A stretch of DNA of 9,786 bases from contig CAZELM010000080.1 of assembly GCA_964512995.1 (NCBI GenBank), positions 1 to 9,786 on the forward strand. Direction: 5' to 3'. Position numbers and translations under genes: made by a program. Below the pieces are notes generated by a model. That model saw only the letters and a list, made by a program, of their open reading frames with translations, ran no database searches and had not been told where the DNA came from. This document shows, in pieces, positions 1-5,330 of this stretch. Source of the DNA: CAZELM01 sp964512995 (GTDB lineage Bacteria; CSSED10-310). Numbering within the stretch: the first letter of the stretch is position 1; every line of letters begins with the position of its first letter.

Positions 1-211
1 GACCGGTCGGACCCATCGGACCAGCTTCTCCCTGGATTCCCTGCGGACCGGTCGGGCCCATCGGACCAGCTTCTCCCTGGATTCCCTGCGGGCCTGTCGA
101 ACCCATCGGACCAGCTTCTCCCTGGATTCCTTGTGGACCGGTTGGTCCCATCGGACCGACCTCTCCCTGGATTCCCTGCGAGCCCATCGGACCGGTCGGA
201 CCTTGGGGACC
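1..211 (-). repeat. 45-bp tandem repeats encoding collagen Gly-X-Y triplets (continues off window)
   Basis: Read on the minus strand, the frame becomes strict Gly-X-Y at position 211. After one introductory stretch (GPQGPTGPMGSQ) it repeats a 15-residue unit, GIQGEAGPMGPTGPQ, with minor variants (GEV for GEA, GST for GPT). The DNA period is 45 bp and the units differ at only a few bases. Four units, the last incomplete, are visible before the window edge, so the full copy number is unknown. Confidence 0.9.
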
Positions 212-682
212 TTCAAGTCCCGTCGGATCTCCAACCCATTCTCCCAATGCATTTATCACTTCTCCAACACCCTCGATACTCACGCTTCGTGGATGAATAT
301 CACTCGCATATGTATCTTCTGCGTTATATGCCTGTCCCACACTGGTCAGGTGTGACCGTGGACTCAACACTTCTCCTCCAACAACGATCTCCAGCCAATA
401 CTCCCCTGAAAACACCATATCGATCGGTGTCAATGTACCTAATTTTACATTGAATATCCCATCCAATACCGAAACTCCGGGTTGTATTTCTGTCCAGACG
501 GGATTCCCATCCATTTCTCCATCATATATCGTGAATTGAAAATCATAGCTTCCGCTCAAGGGGGTTCCCTCGTTATCATAGAGCTGACCCTGATAGTTGA
601 TCAGATGGGGAATCGATGCAAACGACATCACGCTCCCCCATACAATTCCCAATACTGTCAACACTGCATTCCATTTTTTCAT
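1..682 (-). CDS. Secreted collagen-like repeat protein, N-terminal part (3' end outside window)
   Basis: This reading frame is open from an ATG at 682-680 to the left edge, giving 227 codons without a stop; the C terminus is missing. The start has a good ribosome site: GGAG lies six bases before the ATG. Residues 1-22 look like a Sec signal peptide (MKKWNAVLTV, then a hydrophobic core, with likely cleavage after SFA). Residues about 28-157 form a globular module containing INYQGQLYD, DGIFNVKLGT, YWLEI, GEVLSPR and DIHPRSVSIEG. This module matches the N-terminal module of the gene at 2073-3794 almost segment by segment, so the two are paralogues. From residue 158 the protein is uninterrupted Gly-X-Y triplets (GIQGEAGPMGPTGPQ-type units). 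It is probably exported to the cell surface or outer face as a fibrous stalk or adhesin. The C-terminal head is not visible, and the role is inferred from architecture only. Confidence 0.88.
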   Translation of the reverse strand, partial: MKKWNAVLTVLGIVWGSVMSFASIPHLINYQGQLYDNEGTPLSGSYDFQFTIYDGEMDGNPVWTEIQPGVSVLDGIFNVKLGTLTPIDMVFSGEYWLEIVVGGEVLSPRSHLTSVGQAYNAEDTYASDIHPRSVSIEGVGEVINALGEWVGDPTGLEGPQGPTGPMGSQGIQGEVGPMGPTGPQGIQGEAGPMGSTGPQGIQGEAGPMGPTGPQGIQGEAGPMGPTG

Positions 683-730
683 ACTAAGCTCCTTTCAAGA
701 GAATGGATGATTTCATGATGAGTTAGAGTC

Positions 731-746
731 GTAGATTAATATCTAC
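731..746. promoter_or_regulatory. Inverted repeat upstream of the collagen-like gene, possible operator
   Basis: GTAGAT-TAAT-ATCTAC has two perfect 6-bp arms around a 4-base centre. It lies about 50-65 bases upstream of the ATG at 682 of the minus-strand collagen-like gene, where a repressor or activator could act. It is AT-rich and too short for a terminator, and no T-run follows it on either strand. No convincing -35/-10 pair could be assigned around it, so the regulatory role is a guess. Confidence 0.3.
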
Positions 747-959
747 AATACGTTACGACACCGGAATGTCGGATGATCACCTGTTACTACTATATCAGTT
801 TATCTTACTCCCGGAAAAGATCTTTCGAAAGTTTGTGAAGCGTTTATTCAAATGTGAATCAATAGCACAAACCATCCAGAACGCCGCTGCCGATTTGCCT
901 TGCCGATCAAAAAATGAAGCGATAGAATCCATCCAGTCATACTCCAACGGAGGTGGAAT

Positions 960-1313
960 ATGGGGAAAATGACAACAATCATCCTTCTCGTCTGTTCGAA
1001 TCTATTTATGACTTATGCATGGTATGGTCATTTAAAAGATTTAAAGTATAAACCTTTAATATATGCGATTATTTTCAGTTGGGCTGTTGCATTTCTTGAG
1101 TATTGTTTGCAGGTGCCTGCCAATCGTATCGGGTATCACTATTTTTCCCTCAGTCAACTCAAGATCATTCAGGAAGTCATCACAATGTGTTTGTTTGCAG
1201 CATTTTGCACTTATTATATGAAGGAAAAACTGACGTTGGATTTTTTATGGGCGGGGATCTGTCTGTTGGGAGCTGTCTATTTCATGTTCCGCAATGTTTC
1301 ATCCGTGACATGA
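960..1313 (+). CDS. DMT-like small membrane protein, DUF486 family
   Basis: The 117-residue protein has four predicted membrane helices, at roughly residues 3-21, 31-49, 72-88 and 94-111. Segments recognisable from the DUF486 family (distantly grouped with drug/metabolite transporters) are SNLFMTYAWYGHLKDL, the conserved EYCLQVPANRIGY, FSLSQLKIIQEVIT and LWAGICLLGAVYFMFRN. The length is the normal full length for the family. The ATG at 960 is chosen because GGAGG sits six bases before it; a second ATG at 969 would be too far from this site. The protein should sit in the inner membrane. The transported substrate, if any, is not known for the family. It stands alone behind the divergent collagen-like gene, with no close partner (167 bases to the next gene). 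Confidence 0.9.
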   Translation: MGKMTTIILLVCSNLFMTYAWYGHLKDLKYKPLIYAIIFSWAVAFLEYCLQVPANRIGYHYFSLSQLKIIQEVITMCLFAAFCTYYMKEKLTLDFLWAGICLLGAVYFMFRNVSSVT

Positions 1314-1480
1314 CCGGATAATCTATTTGACTTATATCGGTATTATGTTTATTAATCCTATAGCATTGAGGGTTTGTCTTGGTCAGGATTTGCACAGTAA
1401 CTATGTTAATCGCGTGTGGTATTCTGCAATAATCACGATTGAGATAAAAAATGCGATAACCTAATCAGATGGGGGCGTTT

Positions 1481-1840
1481 ATGAAGATTGGACACATTGA
1501 GTTATTTGTCATTGACCCGTTGGCATCGAAACACTTCTATCAACATGTTCTTGGATTCGAAGTTGTTTCGGTTCAGGATGAACAATTTGTCTGGATGAAT
1601 TGTGGCGAGATGGAGTTATTGCTTCGACCCGGGAATCCCCCATCAAGCGCGTCTGATTACGATTCCACTTCAATCGGATTTGTATTGTATACCGATGATT
1701 TAGATCGTGACAGCCATGATCTCAGGAGGAAAGGGATTATTTTCAATATGATATCTCCGGAATCCTTGACCTTCAAAGACCCTGACGGAAATTGGTTCCA
1801 ACTCGTTCAGGTCTCCCGCAATCTGCTTTCTGAGTCATAA
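1481..1840 (+). CDS. VOC (glyoxalase/bleomycin-resistance/dioxygenase) superfamily protein
   Basis: The protein is a small single-domain member (119 residues) of the vicinal oxygen chelate fold. It shows the paired beta-alpha-beta-beta-beta pattern: KIGHIELFVIDPLASKHFYQ followed by VLGFEVVS, the GEMELLLRPG strand, the second half starting SIGFVLYTDDLDRD, and the end signature FKDPDGNWFQLVQ. Of the usual metal-ligand positions, the first His (GHIEL) and the Glu of the GEMEL strand are present. The second-half His position holds non-ligand residues (IGFVLYT), and the final Glu is Gln (NWFQL). Classical glyoxalase I activity is therefore doubtful, and a binding or other VOC role is as likely. 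The start at 1481 (MKIGHIE) fits the family and has a G-rich stretch 7-11 bases upstream; an in-frame ATG at 1469 adds MGAF but has no visible ribosome site. Confidence 0.82.
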   Translation: MKIGHIELFVIDPLASKHFYQHVLGFEVVSVQDEQFVWMNCGEMELLLRPGNPPSSASDYDSTSIGFVLYTDDLDRDSHDLRRKGIIFNMISPESLTFKDPDGNWFQLVQVSRNLLSES

Positions 1841-2012
1841 CATTCGGCTGAACCATCCCGTGTTTCCAATCCCCCATTTCTCCACTATCCCACCTGCCGT
1901 TTAAACATGAATTCTATATTGAGGTGATGTAACTTCATCAACCCATGGTGTCTGATATCTTTGACTGTGATTCATGGGCAACCAGCTATTGATCGACAGA
2001 TAATAGTGAGTC

Positions 2013-2049
2013 GGTGAGCATCCACCAGACCTTTTTCCGGATGCTCACC
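2013..2049 (-). terminator. Strong hairpin just downstream of the fibrinogen-like collagen gene, probable terminator
   Basis: GGTGAGCATCC at 2013-2023 and GGATGCTCACC at 2039-2049 form a perfect 11-bp stem with a 15-base loop. The hairpin starts about 24 bases past the stop codon of the minus-strand gene, the right place for transcription termination or mRNA 3' protection. Neither strand has a good T-run directly after the stem, so it may be a weak or Rho-assisted terminator or only an RNA-stabilising structure. Confidence 0.5.
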
Positions 2050-2072
2050 TATCAAATGCTTCTGTTACTCAT

Positions 2073-3794
2073 TTAACGAACGAAAACCTTCATCGAATTA
2101 TGATAGCAGTTCCATACATTGCTATAAGCATAAGGACCGTTCTTGTATCCATCAGCACCACCCGGTTCCTGACAGCAGGTCGACCAGGTGAATCCTGATG
2201 TGGTATCATTCTGAACCTTGAGTACGAATGGTCCGATATGCCAGTTCTGGCAGCTTGACGCATCCGCGCCGGTATTGGTGTTGCCGAATACAAACACACC
2301 ACCGCCCAGTTTCTGATATGTAACGACATTGTTCACATCGCTCCCAAAAATCATATTCGTCTGATTGCTGCTGTTACAAGTGGAGTCCCAGATTTTATTG
2401 GGATTATTGATATGAAATCCAACGATATCGTGGATCGTAACATCACCGATCGGGCCAAGATCACCGGAATAGTTGTTGACAGATTCTTTCAGTAGGACAT
2501 CGCGATTGCCACTATTCAATAATGCATTGATCACAGCATCACTGTATTTTTTGGGGAGATGTGTCGAGAAGTAGGTATTCGAGAGATCCGGACCACTATT
2601 CATGATGGTCGCTCGTGGGTATTGCCCATCGGTTCGCTGGCCTTGCATGACCAGTGTCCAGCCTCCGCCTCCTGTTGTCATATCACAAAAGGCCTGAAAT
2701 GATGGAGCACCACTCGCCCCATCGGTATCGATCCAGTAAATCCCATCGCCCCGGGAATAGCCTTGATCGATAATCTCTTTGCAAGAGATCGCTGGATTCA
2801 GTTCAGTCCCCAATAGCGCAGTGAAAACGGTACGCCACTCCTCGCTGTCACATACTTCCAGCTTACTGTTATGCCATCGTAAAGTGCCTGATTTTGCTAG
2901 GGTGCAATCGGACAGATCGTCCTCCAGTTGAATACCTCCTGATACATGAAGCGCTGACTGGGGATCTGTCGTGCCGATTCCGACATTCCCTTCGGTATAA
3001 TAAATGCTCGAAGTGCCGGTTGACCACAGAGTGTCACCATCTTCTCCCGGCTGTCCCTGAGGGCCCGTCGCTCCAGCAGGTCCCATCGGACCGGTCGGCC
3101 CCGGGATACCAGTCGCTCCAGCAGGTCCCATCGGACCGGTCGGCCCCGGGATACCAGTCGCTCCGGCAGGTCCCATCGGACCGGTCGGCCCCTGGATACC
3201 AGTCGCTCCGGCAGGTCCCATCGGACCGGTCGGCCCCTGAATACCAGTCGCTCCGGCAGGTCCCATCGGACCGGTCGGCCCCTGGATACCGGTCGCTCCA
3301 GCAGGTCCCATCGGACCGGTCGGCCCGATTAATCCGGAGGGATCACCAATCCATTGTCCGGAACCATTGATAACAGGGCCAAATCCCTGGATACTGATTG
3401 TTCTGGGGTGAATATCCTGAGCCATCACATCCATCGCCTGGAATGCCTGACCAATGGCGGTCAATTTCTGACGAGGAGTCAGTACCTCGTTATCGATAGT
3501 AATCTCCATCCAATATACAGCATCAAAGTTCAGGGAAATGTCATTGAATGTTCCCAGTGTGACCTGAAAAATGCCATCCGTGACAAGGACATCCTCCTGA
3601 GTTTCAACCCAGAGTATGTTTCCATCGACTTCAGCATCCATAATCCGGAATAGAAACGCATGATTCCCATTCACCGGATTGCCGGACTCATCCAACAAAT
3701 GCCCCTGGTAATTGATCTGCAACGGCATCTGTCCCAGAACGTTCCCGCAGAGACAGATCGTTATAACCATGAATGAAAAGAGTCGCTTCATCAT
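2073..3794 (-). CDS. Secreted collagen-like protein with fibrinogen-like C-terminal region
   Basis: This is a complete gene of 573 residues. Residues 1-21 are a signal peptide (likely cleavage after VLG). Residues about 26-156 are the N-terminal module shared with the gene at 1-682 (INYQGHLLD, DGIFQVTLGT, YWMEI, DIHPRTISIQG). Residues 157-246 are six 15-residue Gly-X-Y units, ending in GQPGEDGD. Residues 270-284 (NVGIGTTDPQSALHV) resemble linker segments of tail-fibre and adhesin proteins, and a LRWHNSKLEVC segment follows. From Cys338 the protein resembles the start of a fibrinogen-type domain: SCKEIIDQG, then GIYWIDTDG, FCDMTTGGGGWTLVMQ (Cys370). The C-terminal 200 residues are aromatic- and Asn-rich, contain an STCCQEPGG segment and end SMKVFVR. 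The role is probably surface attachment or glycan/protein binding via a stalk and head (inferred). Two ATGs abut: GGGGG lies 4 bases before 3794 and 7 before 3791, so MKRLFSF may be the true start. Confidence 0.93.
   Translation of the reverse strand: MMKRLFSFMVITICLCGNVLGQMPLQINYQGHLLDESGNPVNGNHAFLFRIMDAEVDGNILWVETQEDVLVTDGIFQVTLGTFNDISLNFDAVYWMEITIDNEVLTPRQKLTAIGQAFQAMDVMAQDIHPRTISIQGFGPVINGSGQWIGDPSGLIGPTGPMGPAGATGIQGPTGPMGPAGATGIQGPTGPMGPAGATGIQGPTGPMGPAGATGIPGPTGPMGPAGATGIPGPTGPMGPAGATGPQGQPGEDGDTLWSTGTSSIYYTEGNVGIGTTDPQSALHVSGGIQLEDDLSDCTLAKSGTLRWHNSKLEVCDSEEWRTVFTALLGTELNPAISCKEIIDQGYSRGDGIYWIDTDGASGAPSFQAFCDMTTGGGGWTLVMQGQRTDGQYPRATIMNSGPDLSNTYFSTHLPKKYSDAVINALLNSGNRDVLLKESVNNYSGDLGPIGDVTIHDIVGFHINNPNKIWDSTCNSSNQTNMIFGSDVNNVVTYQKLGGGVFVFGNTNTGADASSCQNWHIGPFVLKVQNDTTSGFTWSTCCQEPGGADGYKNGPYAYSNVWNCYHNSMKVFVR
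3057..3326 (-). repeat. Six 45-bp tandem repeats encoding GPTGPMGPAGATGIQ-type collagen units
   Basis: Six consecutive 45-bp units encode GPTGPMGPAGATG followed by IQ, IQ, IQ, IP, IP and PQ in protein order. The last 26 bases of each unit (plus-strand reading) are identical in all six; differences are confined to a handful of positions near the unit edges. This near-identity at synonymous sites indicates recent expansion or homogenisation. A 17-base core, CCCATCGGACCGGTCGG, also occurs at 183-199 in the other collagen-like gene. Confidence 0.95.
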
Positions 3795-3819
3795 GATACC
3801 CCCTTGATTGTTGTTATTG

Positions 3820-3834
3820 AGACTGTATCAGTCT
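3820..3834. promoter_or_regulatory. Inverted repeat in the leader of the fibrinogen-like collagen gene
   Basis: AGACTG-TAT-CAGTCT is a perfect 6-bp inverted repeat with a 3-base centre. It lies 25-40 bases upstream of the start of the minus-strand gene at 3794, inside the 198-base divergent intergenic region shared with the cytochrome pair. It could be an operator or a small 5' UTR hairpin. Its sequence differs from the inverted repeat upstream of the other collagen-like gene, so common regulation is not supported. Confidence 0.3.
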
Positions 3835-3980
3835 TGTGTTCCAACGCTATATTGACATTAACGGTCATGATTTTTTGGCTTTCAACCTGAAATCATTTAT
3901 TGTTATTTATAGGGGATTTTTCGAAAAGGCAAGTGAGATTGTTTATCAGACAAAACGGCTGATGTAAGGGATATTTTATG

Positions 3981-3986
3981 AGGAGG
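3981..3986 (+). promoter_or_regulatory. Consensus ribosome binding site AGGAGG for the octaheme cytochrome
   Basis: AGGAGG is followed by six bases and then ATG at 3993. An in-frame ATG at 3978 lies directly upstream and would translate the ribosome site itself (Met-Arg-Arg-Lys-Ile). The perfect site and spacing decide for the 3993 start, which also gives a clean signal peptide. Confidence 0.85.
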
Positions 3987-3992
3987 AAAATT

Positions 3993-5330
3993 ATGAACCG
4001 ATCTTTATGTATCTGGTGGCTATGCATTTTTGTTATCGCAGGATGGCTCGGTGTAAATGCAGAGGAATCGAAATCAGGGAAATGCCTGGTGTGCCACAAG
4101 GAGAAAACACCCGGGCTTTATGCGCAATGGTATGCATCCGCTCATGCACTCAACAGCGTCAGTTGCCTCGATTGCCATGCTGCCGGAATTGATGATCCGG
4201 ACGGATTCCTCCATCACGATGTACGAATCGCCACATTAGTCACGCCCATGGATTGTGGTCAATGTCATACCCGTGAGACTGAGGAAGTAAGCAATTCACA
4301 CCACGCCAAAGCGGGTGAAATCCTGAAATCAAACGATGCTTATCTGGCACATGTTTCAGGCGGACAGCCAGTCGCGATTCAAGGATGCGAAAGCTGTCAT
4401 GGTGCATTCATGCTGCTCGATCCTAACGCTCCCAACCTGTTATCACCGAAAACATGGCCAAACTCCGGTATCGGCCGGATCAATCCGGATGGATCGAAAG
4501 GCTCCTGCAACGCCTGTCACACCCGGCACAACTTCTCAAAATCTCAAGCCCGGCAACCCGAATCCTGTGGGAAATGCCATCTTGGTCCCGACCATCCGCA
4601 AAAAGAGGTGTATGAAGAATCCAAACATGGGAATACGTATTACACCAATATCGATCAGATGAATCTGAAATCAGCGACTTGGATCGTGGGCACGGATTAC
4701 TATATCGCACCCACTTGCAGCACCTGCCATATGTCCGCCACTCCGTCACAGAAACTCACCCATGATGTGGGTCAACGCATTTCCTGGACACTCCGTCCCG
4801 AACTTTCTCAACGGCAATCCGATTGGCAACGAAAACAAGCAAGCATGAAAAATGTGTGCAATACCTGCCATGGAAGTGTGTTTGTGGATGGTCATTTTTA
4901 TCAATACGATGCAACGGTTCGACTGTATAACGGGAAATTTGCTCAACCTGCGACCGATATCATGCAACTCATTCGAAAAAACAACCTGCTGAAGACGCAA
5001 GCACTCTTCAGCAACGACATTGAATGGGTATATTGGGAGTTATGGCATCACGAGGGACGAAGAGGTCGCCACGGCGCAGCAATGATGGGTCCGGATTACA
5101 CCTGGTGGCATGGCTTTTACGAAGTGGCCAAGCATTTTTATTTTTCTTTCATTCCTCAGGCGAGATCATTCAATCATCCAGAGATCAATCAATACATTGA
5201 TAATCTGCTTCGGAATGATCCCTTGCATCAATGGCTCAATCGCCCGACAGCAGATTTGAAAGCAGACATACAAAGCGGTGCGATGCAGAAGATATACGAA
5301 ACCTATTTTAAAGAGCCGGACACCAAATGA
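3993..5330 (+). CDS. Octaheme c-type cytochrome, hydroxylamine oxidoreductase (HAO)-like
   Basis: The protein has 445 residues with a Sec signal peptide (1-23, cleavage near VNA), so it is periplasmic; no C-terminal membrane anchor is visible. Eight CXXCH haem motifs are present, starting at residues 31, 58, 88, 132, 172, 192, 242 and 289, the count and N-terminal spread of HAO-family octaheme proteins. HAO-type signatures follow: THDVGQRISWTLRPE (256-270), LYNGKFAQPA, WELWHHEGRRGRHGAAMMG (348-366) and PDYTWWHGFYEV. Family members oxidise hydroxylamine or hydrazine, or run in reverse as nitrite/hydroxylamine reductases. Oxidative members cross-link a Tyr to the catalytic haem 4; Tyr369 in GPDYTWWHG is the likely counterpart, with His257/Asp258 as active-site candidates. 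These assignments come from motif position, not alignment. The stop overlaps the next start by 4 bases (ATGA), indicating coupled translation with its NapC-like electron partner. Confidence 0.9.
   Translation: MNRSLCIWWLCIFVIAGWLGVNAEESKSGKCLVCHKEKTPGLYAQWYASAHALNSVSCLDCHAAGIDDPDGFLHHDVRIATLVTPMDCGQCHTRETEEVSNSHHAKAGEILKSNDAYLAHVSGGQPVAIQGCESCHGAFMLLDPNAPNLLSPKTWPNSGIGRINPDGSKGSCNACHTRHNFSKSQARQPESCGKCHLGPDHPQKEVYEESKHGNTYYTNIDQMNLKSATWIVGTDYYIAPTCSTCHMSATPSQKLTHDVGQRISWTLRPELSQRQSDWQRKQASMKNVCNTCHGSVFVDGHFYQYDATVRLYNGKFAQPATDIMQLIRKNNLLKTQALFSNDIEWVYWELWHHEGRRGRHGAAMMGPDYTWWHGFYEVAKHFYFSFIPQARSFNHPEINQYIDNLLRNDPLHQWLNRPTADLKADIQSGAMQKIYETYFKEPDTK

Noticed and set aside
131..453. Overlapping plus-strand open frames opposite the first collagen-like gene
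   Set aside because: They are antisense to a clear paralogue-supported coding frame, with no ribosome site or recognisable protein.
766..972. 68-residue open frame between the first collagen-like gene and the DUF486 gene
   Set aside because: There is no ribosome site, the composition is not protein-like, it resembles no family, and its end overlaps the well-supported DUF486 start and ribosome site.
1925..1979. Short inverted repeats in the gap after the VOC gene (TGATG/CATCA and CCCATG/CATGGG)
   Set aside because: Arms of five or six bases with long or AT-rich centres are expected by chance, and no T-run follows.
3057..3326. CRISPR-like array
   Set aside because: The regular 45-bp units have no unique spacers and keep a coding frame of Gly-X-Y triplets, so they are collagen repeats.
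2894..3370. 158-residue plus-strand open frame across the collagen repeats
   Set aside because: It is a shadow of the minus-strand collagen gene; its SLQQVPSDRSAPGYQ-type repeats are the antisense reading of the 45-bp units.
3852..3880. TTGACA as a -35 box for the cytochrome pair
   Set aside because: At 16-18 base spacing only TTGGCT-like sequences occur, with no acceptable -10 box.
3978..3992. Upstream ATG giving a 450-residue octaheme protein
   Set aside because: It would translate the AGGAGG ribosome site and spoil the signal peptide; the 3993 start fits better.
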